A DNA stretch of 64,000 nucleotides from Azolla caroliniana (taxonomy: Eukaryota > Polypodiophyta), in contig JBHGNT010000009.1 of the NCBI GenBank assembly GCA_043228905.1, positions 12,772,001-12,836,000 of the forward strand, read 5' to 3'. Positions within the stretch are counted from its first letter, which is position 1, and each line of letters starts with the position of its first letter. Position numbers and translations under genes: made by a program. Below, piece after piece: positions 53,721 through 64,000 of this stretch. Under the pieces are notes generated by a model. It was not told the origin of the DNA and made no database searches. It was given only the letters and a program-made list of their open reading frames with translations.

Positions 53721-55267
53721 TTGATCCATGCACAAACTTCTAGAGCAAGAACACGCGGCACCACGATGGCTCACAGACCAATGAACCCTAGGCCACAAAA
53801 AGAAGAAAATAGAAGGTTTTCTACAGAGTACAGAAACCAATCTTCTAACCCTCATCACTCTCATTGCTCTAATCGCTCTCCTCACTCACCTTCCTCTCCA
53901 TCATACCATAGAGCTCATGTTCGCCATTGCCAGCATACCTCACCCTCTGTAACCCACGAGTCTCACACACCTACAATGTTGATCACTATTTCTGCTGCCT
54001 TGCGTAGATGGCTTGTCGAAAAGTGACTGGATGGATGCATCAAAGTCGCAGAGGCACCTGCTCACCCTGAACCCCTGGACATTGCCAGGAAACTCAATAT
54101 AGATACGGTTACCAACACATCCATCTGGAAGAAGCTTGACCTGTCATCACTTGGAGAAAGACATTTCAACATCCCTCCTGCAAAAACCTTGCAGAGATAT
54201 TTCGGGGCATATTCATCATCCGCCAAACCATACAGGACGAAGGAAATCCCCAACCCCTTCTTTCGTGAAATAGCCAAGTTCTTGTTGGAGGTAGGTTGCC
54301 TGCATGTAAATGCCTATGGGATGCCAAAGTAGAAGGCAGGCATCATCATTGATACCTTCGAAGGGCGTGCGGTCGATTGGGGGGTAATTACGGGACCAAC
54401 GTTACAAGAAGGCCTACACGCGTATCAAGGCGGCAAAAAGCTAACGCCAATCATACAACAGTATCTGACGATACTATTTCCACCCCGAGGTTTGCCCGCA
54501 CCACAGCCCAGCAAACCCACGCCGCTGCCACGTTCCGCGAAACAGAGGTTAGCAAAGTTGGCTACCACAGAATGGGAGGATGAACCCCAATCTTCCCAAC
54601 CCAACACGTGGACAACACAGGGAGAACGGCCGGAGATCAGGGAGGAAGCTCCGCAGGAAGCCAGCCGAGCAACGCTAGGAAAGCCCGAGGCCAAAATAGC
54701 GAAGGCTAGACAGGAAAGATGGGCGCGGATTAGTTAAAGACACAACCGTGGCCACAAAGACAACCGCCTTGGTCGACAGTTCCGCAACTATGGAGCCCAA
54801 CACCACTTTCGAAATAATCCGAGAACCACGGTCGATCATTACGGCCCAATCACAGCGGGGGAAAGGCGTGTTTACGGCGGAAAGCGAGGTCCTAAAGTAT
54901 CCAGACATTCCGGGCACAACCCATGAGTTTGGCGCACTGTTACAGTTCGGAACGACTTACGAACTCATGGAAATTTTGGCGACGCAACAAATAAAAGTCT
55001 CACAACGGATGACCGAGGAGCATGCGGAACAACAAATGATTGAGTGTGCGCTAACACAAACAATAGAAAGCGATGATGAGGGGCCGCTAGCCAGAGTAGG
55101 CAGATAGCGGAATGTCGGTATATTGAGCTACCCCCATTAAACGCAGCCCTCGTCGAGGTTCATCGGGAATTGGCTAAGGTTAGTATTGGAGCCAAAGATA
55201 TGGCGATAAAGAACAAAAATGTCTAGAAAACGGTTAAACAGACCCAAGTTGAGCTACAAAAGGCCAA
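53721..55267 (+). pseudogene. ORF3 of G4, N-terminal part, interrupted by G1b
   Basis: Frame opens at MIHAQTSRAR and, with TGA at 54024 and a TAG near 54333, continues to 54737, then changes frame. Ser/His/Pro-rich start; then a domain homologous to G1a ORF3 (FNIPPAKTLQRYFGAY, FFREIAKFLLEVGCLHVN, IIIDTFEGRAVDWGVI); then a Pro/Glu/Arg-rich linker; then 54748-55107 (FTAESEVLKYPDIPGTTHE) and the start of a helical region (NAALVEVHRELAKVS) where G1b enters. Conservation of the domain between two diverged elements argues for a real gene. Function unknown. Confidence 0.68.
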
Positions 55268-55730
55268 TGTTACCGGCCGGCAAAGAAGGCTAAAGGAGGT
55301 CCAAACCAGAGTGTGAAAGGAATAGTTATTCGGGAACTGTTGGAATTAGTAGTCTTAATATATACATATTATTATATAAGAAGATGTGGACAGACGGACC
55401 GGAATCGGTATACCCATCCAGATCCGGAACAATTCCGTAAAGGTGCCGTTTGGCACCGTTTTGTATTTCGCACCGGAGACGTATATAAAGGCCCGGTTAC
55501 AATGTAATCAGGAGCGGATAATTAATAAAGCTTATGGTCTTAATCTTCAAGTGTTGATTACTGTTCTGTGATTATTGTCATATCTTACGCGTGTTAATTA
55601 CGAATGGCTAAGTAATCGATTAAGGTCTAATTAAGCGTTGTGTCGTAAGTCTTTCTGTCGTACCACCCTTTGGTGACGTGTCTTAAGTGGACACCCTGTG
55701 TTAGGCTGTTGTCCGGCCCTAGCAATAACA
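55268..55730 (+). repeat. G1b 5' LTR
   Basis: 463 bases, TGTTACCGG to AATAACA, TATATAAAG box near 55483. The inverted LTR at 9371-9833 has exactly this length. Confidence 0.92.
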
Positions 55731-55758
55731 CAGTTTTTGGTGACCACGATTCCTACAT
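55731..55758 (+). other. G1b primer-site region
   Basis: CAGTTTTTGGTGACCACG follows the LTR. The TGGTGACCACG part should pair with the primer tRNA; I cannot name the tRNA. Confidence 0.5.
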
Positions 55759-55785
55759 TATCGCAGTGAACAGCGGCAGGAATGG

Positions 55786-57597
55786 ATGACTAGGCCAACA
55801 GACGACCCGGTTATGGAGAGAGCACGAAGACTTGCTGAATGGAGACGGCGGCGAGAGGCTTTTCCGCAAACAACAGAAGAAATCCGAACGGATCGATCAT
55901 TTTCCAAAGTGATCCGGAAAGTGGCGGAGGAGTCGCTCCGTCTGCAACAAAACGCCTACCCGGACGAAGGAAGCAGCTTAAGCAGCCTCCGGGAAGCGGA
56001 AACCCTTCTCCAAGCCCTGGCCGGAAGAGAAGGCGAATCTGAAGCATTCTCAGCACTGGAATCGGGTTCGGAAGGGGGTTACAGCATGCATACAAACTAT
56101 CGCAGCAATAACGACACACTAGGAGGACCGGAGGACAAGGAGTCGGATACTTTACCGACACCAGAACCAGAGTTGGCAGACCAAGAACCTCCGACACTTG
56201 TCGTGGAGCAACCTCCGGCACTCGTCAGGGAGCAACCTCCGGAGACGGAAGTACACAGGCAAAAACCTCCAACACCGGAAGTCGAGCCGGCAACACCAAA
56301 GGAAAACCGGCAAAGACCTCAGACGTTGGCGGAACAGCAGGAAAGACCACCGACACCGCCAGACCGCGTACCAACACCGGACGACGATATGCCGTCCCAA
56401 TACTCCAAGTATCGGGATGACCCGGACGCGGAGGCTCATGTTCACGCATTTGAACAAACATGGGAAGCAAACCATGTGTCACAATGGTTAACCGCGGCAG
56501 AAGAGAAACAATCTAAGATAGCCGAATTCGGCGTGACATTAGAAGGACCGGCCGCCAGATGGCACCGGATGCAAGATCGCAACACCATCACCACCTTTGC
56601 GGACCTGAAAGACAAATTCTTGCACTTCTTCCAGAAGGAGGTGGATCAGCGAGAAATGCTGGGCTTATTTTACACCATTTGGCAGGACCACGACGAGAGC
56701 ATCCCACAGTTTGTCATACGGTTTCAACGGATGCACAGTCAGCTTAACCGCGCACCTCCGGAGGAAGAAACGCGGGATATATTTTTAGCCGCGCTCCGGG
56801 AACCTCTACGAACGGTATGCACGGTCCTTGACTTTCGCACAAGCACCGTCGACCAGGTCATCGACCGGGTTCGAGAAATGGAGAAAACGACCTCTTGGCT
56901 AACAATGGGAGCCCTCCAACGAGCATTACCAACCGATGAGGATCTCCGTTTCCGGCAAGCAATCCAATGCACGACTTGCTTGAATTCCGGACACTCGTCA
57001 CTAGAGTGCACCATGCAGACGCACTGCTTACTCTGCCAATCTACGAGCCACACGATGGACCAGTGCGAATATAACTTATTGAATCGGCAAGCTCCACCAG
57101 TCTAGCAAATCGAGCCACGTAGCAGCCGAGACGAAGAAGACGAACGCTGGCAACGAGAGGAGCGATATCGACCGGCACAAGATGTTCGGTACGACAATCA
57201 GTGAGACAACTACGACCGGTACAAGAGATACGACAAGTACTGAGAATACAATGGACGGTACGAGCATCACAACCGGGATCACTTCCCCGGGTATCACCAA
57301 CGACAGGAAGAGTACGGGAGGTATGACGACCAACCCCGGCAAGGGTACCGCAACAAAAAGAGCTTTAATAAAAAACAGCATTTCAAAAACGGGAGCTACC
57401 CACGTGAACCGGAAAAAGGCGCCTCAAGCAGCCAACCAGACCAGAGCCCCGCGGTTACCACAAGTCCTCTACCGGGTACAGGAAACAATGTCGAGTCCAG
57501 CAACACCCGGAAAGCATATTGCTATTACTACCAGCAAGAAGGACATTATAGTAATCAATGTCCGGCAAAAAGCTACGATAAGCGACCGGTAGTAAAC
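55786..57597 (+). pseudogene. G1b gag with three zinc knuckles
   Basis: MTRPTDDPVMERARRLAEWR starts 55 bases after the LTR. N-terminal acidic and Pro-rich part with PPTPE-type repeats (56150-56400), capsid domain (EAHVHAFEQTWEANHVSQW to STVDQVIDRVREME), two adjacent CCHC knuckles (CTTCLNSGHSSLEC and CLLCQSTSHTMDQC, 56971-57066), then after TAG 57103 an Asp/Arg/Tyr-rich linker and a third knuckle (CYYYQQEGHYSNQC, about 57512-57553) whose second Cys is Tyr. TGA at about 57202 and 57241. Gag packages element RNA. Confidence 0.87.
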
Positions 57598-60150
57598 ATG
57601 GTAGTCGCTGAAGTCGTAGACCTCCAGCAGGTCACCACAAGGTCGAAGGGGAAGACTACGGAATGGGAGACACAAGAGGCCATCTGGAAACAAGCAACGG
57701 AATGGGTAAAAAAGGCCAATGAGCGAAATGTAGCAGAACTCGCGCAACAGAAGGAGAACACCGAAGAGCTCGCCGGAAGCAGTCAGTCCGAAAACGCGAC
57801 ATGGCAGGTATTGCAGGAATGCCAGATCACGCCGCCGTTAGGACGACTCTTGCAGCTAGTACCAAGATTCACAGAATGCATGACGACAGGCGGAACACCA
57901 CCGGCTCCGGCATTCTTCTCAAATCCGGAGGAGGGACCGGCCGTGGTGGACCCCAACAGTCCGGCAATTACGGCCATTGTGAAAGGGAAAGAACTCCCCA
58001 ACACAATAATAGACGGAGGCTCCGGCGTTAATGTAATCAACCTCCAGACATGCGATGCTCTTGGAATCCGAGAGTGGGAGCCATGTCCGTTCTGGCTCTG
58101 AATGGATGACACAAGTTAGGTGCCACCGACAGGATAAATACGGAATTTGGAAGTAACCATCGGGGGCCACACATTCCGAATCTCTGCCGTAGTTCTCCAG
58201 TTGCAGGCTCAAGGAGCGTACCCATTATTGTTGGGACTTCCTTGGTTAAAAACGGCACATATCAAGCAGAACTGGAGGAGAAATATGATTACGTTTCGGC
58301 GGGGAAAAGCGAAGGTATGGGTACCAACACAACAAAGGGAGAGCACCGGCAAGGACCTGACACCGTTATATGCGGAGTGTGTCAATATGCTGGAGGGATT
58401 AGCAGACAAAGAAGAAGAGCAGTACTTGCTAGAGAACCCGAAGATTGTACCCCTCTTCGAAATTGACGTCGCGGAGGCGGTATCACCCTACTTACTACAA
58501 CCGGACGAAACCGAAGTGGAACCAGATAAAGAAGCAATCCGGGAGTTACGGCATGCGCAGGAGGCGTTGGAAAGGGAAATGGTCGTATCCCAGCGCGTAA
58601 AAGCGTCCCAATTAGAAGAAGTAAATCTAGGAACGGCGGAGGGGGCAAAACCGGTGCACATCGCCAAAGAAATGAATGTAGAGAACAAAACGGTGATAAT
58701 TACACTCCTCAACGAGTTTCGCGACGTCTTTGCCTGGTCGTACGAGGATATCAGAGGCCTGGATCCTCAGTTGTATCAGCACCAGATACATCTGAGCAAA
58801 GACGCCAAGCCGGTGGCACAGCGTCCGTACCGGATGAACCCACACTACGCTGCCAAAGTCAAGGAGGAGATCGACAAATTACTGAGGGTCGGCTTCATCC
58901 GTCCCGTAAAGAAATCCACATGGCTAAGCCCGATTGTAGTCGTACCGAAAAAGAACGGAAAAATTAGAGTTTTTGTCGACTATCGGAAGCTCAATGCGTC
59001 AACGGTAACGAATGCATTTCCACTTCCGTTTACGGATGGAGTTTTGGATGCCGTCGCCGGCCATAAAGTCTACAGTTTCTTAGACGGATTTAGCGGGTAT
59101 AATCAGATCCGGATGCACCCTGAGGATCAAGAGAAAACGTCTTTCGTCGCTGAATGGGGAGTGTTTGTTGCGGTGGTGATGATGTTCGGGCTGAAAACGG
59201 CACCAGCAACATTCCAACGGATCATCATGGAGATCTTTGGCAAGTACATACCGGCTTTTATGCAGGTGTTCCTTGACGACTTCGCCGTCTATAGTAGAGA
59301 AGAAGATCATTTGCAGCATCTCAGACTATGTCTAGAGAAGTGTAGGGCGTACCGGCTAAGCCTGAATCCGGCGAAGTGTGTATTTGGAGTGGCCAGCGGA
59401 ACGCTACTAGGGCATATAGTAATCAAGGAAGGCATTGTTGTAGATCCAGACAAAGTGAAAGCAATCCGGGAAGCACCGGCCCCGGCATTGAGTCGTTTCC
59501 TAGGACAAGTCCGCTGGCATAGCCGTATGCTCCGATATTTGGCAGACCTGGCTACACCTTTGCATACGGTAGTACATCGAACACCGTTCCAATGGACCGA
59601 CATCGAAGACAAGGCGTACCGGGCACTAAAGTTGTTATTGTCACAAGCACCGGTAGTGCAGCCTCCCGATTGGAGTAAAGAATTTCATGTGTTCGTGGAC
59701 GCTTCCGATATCGCAATTAGCAGCGCGCTCATGCAGCTTACCGAGCCAAGGTGGTACCGGCCAGTGTACTATGCCAGCCGGAAGCTATCCCAAGCGGAAC
59801 GAAATTATTCTACCACGGCAAGCGAAGCTTTAGGAATGATCTACAGTGTAACAAAATTCAGGCATTATTTATTGGGAAGAAAATTCTCCTTCCATGTGGA
59901 TCATTCGGCACTCCTTTACCTAGTATCCAAAGCGTCACTTACCGGTAAGCTGGCCCGGTGGACTTTGTTGTTGCAAGAGTTCGAATTCGAGATATTCCAC
60001 CGACCCGGCATACAGCATGCAGTCGCAGATTATCTAAGCCAGGGGAGACAGGGGACGGAGTACCGAACGAGTTTCGGGATGCAGAGCTTTTTTGAGTCAC
60101 CACTAAAACGGCAACAGATGAAACGGTGGCACAAGAAGATAAGTGGCTAA
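57598..60150 (+). pseudogene. G1b protease, reverse transcriptase and RNase H
   Basis: Same frame as gag. Protease IIDGGSGVNVINL (about 58006-58044), three stops between 58099 and 58134, then a 667-codon open stretch: protease end (GAYPLLLGLPWLKTA), reverse transcriptase with MQVFLDDFAVYS (catalytic FLDD, about 59263-59295) and RNase H (FHVFVDASDIAISSALMQ, 59686-59740; FSFHVDHSALLYL). A frameshift near 60045 diverts the end, which otherwise reads on towards integrase. FLDD is typical of non-chromovirus plant gypsy elements. Confidence 0.9.
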
Positions 60151-60159
60151 CTAATATAC

Positions 60160-61586
60160 ACCAGTTTTTGAGCACCGGATTGCCTCTGGAGGAGATGAAC
60201 CGGGACGAGAGAAAACACCTGGCGGTACAAAGCCGACACTTCTGTTTATTATAGGACATGCTATACCACAAAGGTGCAGACGGTATTTGGCGACGAGCGG
60301 TGCGCAGCGACGAGAAGGAGGTAATACTACAGGAGGCACACTGCGGAGTCGCCGGAGGCCATTAGGCCAGAGATGCGACGGCAAGGAAAGTATGGCAAAG
60401 TGGCCTATGGTGGCCAACCACATTGAAAGATGCAGTCCGGTATGTGAAGGAGTGTGATCTATGCCAACGAATGGGTAAGCCAACGGAACAAGCTCGGATG
60501 CCACACCAGCCAGTCCTACCACTAGAACCATTCCAGAAATCGGGGCTGGATTTTGTCAGGCCATTCAAACCACCAGCAATGAAAACCGGCAACCGGTACG
60601 TGATCGTCGCGACGGAATACTGCACTAAGTGGGTGGAAGCAAAAGCCCTACGAGACAACACCGCGGCATCAATAGCGAAATTCTTATACGAATACATTTG
60701 GTGCCGATACGGATGCCCCATAGAACTAATAAGCGACCAAGGAGGGCACTTTCTTGGACAGGTGGTAGAAAGTTTGACAACGTTCTATGTGGTAGTACAT
60801 AAAAGAAGCACACCGTACTATCCGCAAGCAAATGGGATAGCTGAGTCGACGAACAAAATGCTCCAAAATATCCTCTGGAAGATCGTCAATGAAAATCGGA
60901 CAGATTGGGACACAAAGCTACACAGTGCGGTCTGGGCTTACTGGACAGCATACAAAACAAGCATCCGGACAACACCGTTCCGGTTAGCATTCGGATTGGA
61001 GGCAGTCATGCCGGTCGAGTTCCAGGTACCAAGCTTACGGAGTCAAATTAGGGAACGATTGAACGAAAAGGAATTGGAGGCAATTCGGTTAAAGGCTCTG
61101 TGCGAACTGGAAGAACACCGACTGGCGAGCATTATGAACCTGAAATTGGAACAACGGAGACGGAAAGCATTTGTAGATCGGCACCGAAAGGGAAAAAAAA
61201 AAATGTTCGGGACTGGCAAGCCGGTACTCGTGTTCCAGACCCGGATGGGCAAATTGCCAGGTAAACTACGGTTTAGATGGACCGGACCGTACTGGATCAC
61301 ACGCGAGTTCAATGGGTCCTACCAATTGGAGACACTTGCCGGAGAAGTGTTGGGCAAATGGGTCAACGGATTTAGATTAAAACCATACAAAGGACCTATG
61401 CCTAAGAACCCATTTGAACGAAGGGCCGAAACCGAATCAGACGCCGGCAGGCCAACCATAACGGCAACCGGTGGAGACGACGGCTACCACCAAGCCAGTA
61501 AGGAGAAGCATGAGCCGGCAAACCGACAAGAGGCCGGCGAGTTGCACGCTTCGGGCAAAGGTCCGACAAGACTGGAGAAAAACTAA
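60160..61586 (+). pseudogene. G1b integrase
   Basis: Read in the frame of 60423-61586. Zinc-finger part with HCGVAGGH and, after TAG at about 60364, CDLCQRMGK; core with SGLDFVRPF, LISDQGGHF and NGIAESTNKMLQN (the DDE residues appear present); C-terminal module FRWTGPYWITREFNGS near 61270-61320 and a charged tail. It ends at TAA 61584. A TAG near 60252 and the frameshift near 60045 separate it from RNase H. Confidence 0.88.
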
Positions 61587-61601
61587 CCACACAAGTAAGT
61601 T

Positions 61602-61630
61602 AAAAAAAAAAGAAAAAAGAGAATAAAGGA
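61602..61630 (+). other. Purine-rich tract after G1b pol
   Basis: Counterpart of 459-489; a GTAAGT donor-like hexamer precedes it (61595-61600). Confidence 0.5.
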
Positions 61631-61768
61631 GCGAATCAAATCCATCATGGAAAGGAGTGGTGGAAACGGCCATGCACACGAGGAGTAAAGAGGCACGTCG
61701 AAAAGGTACGAGGAGCTATGAATAGGACATTAAACCACCGCCACATGGCACGCAATGCTATTATAGTA

Positions 61769-62130
61769 TGTAGAAAGTAGTGTGCGGAAGCAAGTATGAA
61801 GACAGAACAGAGGAAGGAAACACAGATTTAATGGAGAGCTTGGGCTTACGCAGTATACGTGGGAGAGACAGAGAGAAAGATCAAAAACTATATTTCACAA
61901 TAATACTCAATCTCTGTGTACATAAGACGTGCTCCGTGAGCACTTTTATACAAGTCCTAGAAGGACTGACCGAAGTACTGACAGTACTTCAATGCTCATC
62001 AAGAGCCCCTACACTAACTCCCAAATATATTCCTCACGGAATATCTTCCCTAACGACCTCCCGGTTTACGCACTCAGCCTAACCGATCGGTCCCAGCCGA
62101 TCTGGCCGATGTTGAGCTTGTCTCTCAATA
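61769..62130 (-). repeat. C7 3' LTR
   Basis: 362 bases; boundary fixed on the left by comparison with G1a and on the right by the polypurine tract. The internal-side terminus reads TATTGAG where TGTTGAG is expected. Confidence 0.85.
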
Positions 62131-64000
62131 CTCCCCCTCGAGCTCAACTTGAGGTTCTTCGGGATCTTCACAGCACCGGTTCCTCCTGGCTTCTCGCCTC
62201 GCTCGCTCTCCTCGACCTGTTCGACTCCGGGCGCTTCGACCCTTCCGGTCGGCTTGTATGCTCATGCAGCCCTTATAAGCTCTTCCGCTGTTGCGGTGTC
62301 GACGCTTCTCCTACTGCCTTTTCTTCCGCTTGGGCCTCGGTTGATTCAGCCTGTCTGAATCAAACATCCGAACCGACTCGGCTACCTCCGATCGGTTTTC
62401 GCTCTCGTCCGAGTTGGTTGTCTCCAACTCGTCTTCGGTTTTCTCGCCCTTGATGGCGTCATCTCCCCTATCCGTGGTTGGCTTCGGCGCTCTCCTTCTG
62501 TCCTCTTCTGAACTTTTCCGCGGGTCCGCCCTCGGCTTCTTCAGCCGATCCGTCTTCAACCGAGTCAACAAACGAGTCAACCGACTCGGTGTCATGGTCA
62601 CTGCTCCTTTCCTGCTGCCTTGCTTGGTCGTTCGGGACTGGGACTGTTCTCCCCCTCAAGTTCGGCACGTCGAGATGACGCAACCCGAGCGCACTTGAGA
62701 ATTGCCGCAACTTGTCCAGACCAAGAGGCTTGGTGAAGATGTCGGCAGTCTGTCGATCCGTCGGAACGTACTGAAGTTCGACTTCACCGGAAAGGACACG
62801 CTCACGGACGAAATGGTAGTGCACCTCAATGTGCTTGGTCCGTGCGTGGAAGACGGGGTTCTTCACGAGCTGGATGCTGCTGAGGTTGTCGCAGTAGATC
62901 GTCGTTGGATCAGACACCTCCTCTTGCAGGTCCTTAAGTAGCCGCTTCAACCATATGGCTTCGCATGTCGCGACAGCCGCTCCTCGGTACTCCGCTTGAG
63001 TGCTCGACAGTGCAACTATCGGCTGCTTCTTACTGCTCCACACGATCGCGGCACTCCCGAGGGAGAACGCGTATCCAGACGTGGATCGGCGATCGGCGGC
63101 GTTGCCAGCCCAATCAACATCGGTGTAGCCGACTAACTACACGGCTGCACCGGTCCGATATAGCAGTACTCAGTCCTTAGTTCCACTTACGTACTGCAGT
63201 ACGTGTTGCGCACACTGAAGGTGCTCCTCGGTAGGTCGTGCCATGAACTGACTGATCACCCCGACCGGATAGCTGAGGTCGGGTCGGGTGATGGTCAAGT
63301 ATATGAGGCTTCCGACAATTTGTCGGAACCTCGTCGGGTCGCATACCTTTCCCGTATTGGGACGAAGCTTGATGGTTCTGTCCAGAGAAGTCGAGACGGT
63401 CTTACAGTCGGCCATCCCGAATTTGAAGAGCATACTCAACACGTAATGACGTTGGCTGATCAATATGCCTTCGGAGGTACAGATCACCTCGATCCCGAGG
63501 AAGTAATGAAGGTCTCCCAGATCCTTCATGTCGAACGATGCCGCAAGCTGGAGCTTCACGCGGTCGATTTCACCGAGGTCGGCGCCGGTGATGACCAAGT
63601 CATTAACATACAGTAAAATACTAACCGGTCCGAGTCGACCTTTCCGGATGAACAGGGAAGAGTCCGATTTTGACGTGACGAAGCCCATCCGACGCAGTTG
63701 TTGCGTGATCTTCGCGTTCCAGGCACACGGGGCTTGCTTTAGTCCGTAAAGAGACTTCTTCAGTCGGCACACTGCCGAGGAGTTCGTTCCGGAGTGAAAT
63801 ACGGGGGGTTGTACCATGTACACCTCAAGGTCACCTTGCAGGAACGCATTCTTTACATCCATCTGATTTAAGTGCCACCCCTTGGCCGCGGCTACTGCGA
63901 GCAAAAAACCAACGGTCGTCATTTTTGCAACCGGCGCAAACGTCTCATCGTAGTCGATGTCGTGTTTCTGCGCATAGCCCTTTGCCAATAGCCGAGCCTT
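62131..64000 (-). pseudogene. C7 pol: reverse transcriptase and RNase H, 5' end outside window
   Basis: From the right edge: DYDETFAPVAKM, DVKNAFLQGD, SLYGLKQAPCAWN, then the catalytic box LLYVNDLVITG, in which the second Asp of YVDD is Asn. The frame breaks near 63140-63170 and continues into RNase H ([37 protein letters not shown], 63043-62600). A Glu/Ser/Asp-rich extension ([19 protein letters not shown]) ends at about 62468. The region 62131-62467 up to the purine tract holds further charged sequence in other frames. The YVND change alone should inactivate it. Confidence 0.86.

Larger units (their letters stand above)
48405..55267 (+). mobile_element. G4: Ty3/gypsy element related to G1, 3' end beyond G1b
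   Basis: 5' LTR 48405-48862, gag from 49153, pol to 53605, purine tract 53661-53699 and ORF3 from 53721 until G1b is inserted at 55268. The gene order equals that of G1. Proteins are homologous throughout but clearly diverged, and the integrase core is deleted, so this is an older relative. Confidence 0.87.
55268..61768 (+). mobile_element. G1b: Ty3/gypsy element, 5' LTR through pol
   Basis: 5' LTR 55268-55730, primer-site region, gag from 55786, pol through 61586 and the purine tract, after which C7 is inserted at 61769; ORF3 and the 3' LTR lie beyond the window. The 5' flank is ORF3 of G4. 61190-61768 matches the beginning of the window (G1a) closely. Confidence 0.92.
61769..64000 (-). mobile_element. 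C7: 3' half of a Ty1/copia element, cut by the window end
   Basis: 3' LTR 61769-62130 (TGTAGAAAG to CTCAATA on the plus strand), polypurine tract from 62131 (CTCCCCCTCGAGCTC), then RNase H and reverse transcriptase on the minus strand up to position 64000. It is related to C3 in sequence and in its charged extension after RNase H. It is inserted in the pol-ORF3 spacer of G1b, where the uninterrupted sequence can be read at 620 in G1a. Confidence 0.9.

Noticed and set aside
1-64000. Host single-copy genes, tRNA, rRNA, CRISPR arrays, endogenous pararetrovirus
   Set aside because: Every substantial frame is accounted for by retroelements, D1 or the LINE. No cloverleaf, rRNA motif, spaced repeat array or movement-protein-like gene was seen.

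Overview
This window is a stack of nested transposable elements with no single-copy host gene, rRNA, tRNA or CRISPR that I can recognise. It is eukaryotic and very probably from a land plant: Ty1/copia elements primed by initiator-Met tRNA (TGGTATCAGAGC next to the LTR), Ty3/gypsy elements with FLDD reverse transcriptases, a two-ORF LINE, GT-AG introns and many (GA)n tracts. A fern, lycophyte or bryophyte is my guess from element flavour only; I cannot name the species.

Layout. 1-9354: 3' part of gypsy G1a (+): integrase end, a long third ORF (ORF3), 3' LTR. Copia C1 (2162-7490) sits inside ORF3. 9371-9833: an inverted complete LTR of the same family. 9834-25378: an old gypsy, G3 (-), split by gypsy G2A (11577-24150, -), itself split by the young copia C2 (14186-19664, -). 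25370-25965: copia reverse-transcriptase scrap C5 (+). 25966-32133: gypsy G2B (-), interrupted by a solo C1-family LTR (27543-28166). 32512-47411: copia remnant C4 (+), split by copia C3 (32664-47075, -). C3 carries gypsy fragment G2C in its 3' LTR and, inside its gag/pol, a terminal-inverted-repeat DNA element D1 (37425-45662). D1 holds a spliced RING-H2 gene and a LINE. 47476-48294: 5' end of copia C6 (-). 48405-55267: gypsy G4 (+), related to G1, cut in its own ORF3 by gypsy G1b (55268-61768, +). G1b is cut just after pol by copia C7 (61769 to the window end, -).

How the parts relate. Insertion order can be read from the nesting: G3 before G2A before C2; C4 before C3 before D1 before the LINE; G4 before G1b before C7. 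Boundaries are supported by target-site duplications (TSDs: acatc for C2, ttgcg for the solo LTR, cttgt/ctcgt for C1, acgg for G2A, ttgt for D1). They are also supported by open frames that rejoin across insertions. C2 and the LINE look youngest: C2 is open except for one stop in gag, and the LINE has an intact ORF2 with one frameshift in ORF1.

The least ordinary items are: (1) the roughly 1000-codon coiled-coil ORF3 between pol and the 3' LTR of the G1/G4 family, in the position where other retroelements carry env; (2) DNA element D1 with its spliced RING-H2 gene and no transposase I recognise; (3) a -1 frame change at an identical TTTTTAG site in two independent G2 copies; (4) a LINE flanked on both sides by (GA)n.
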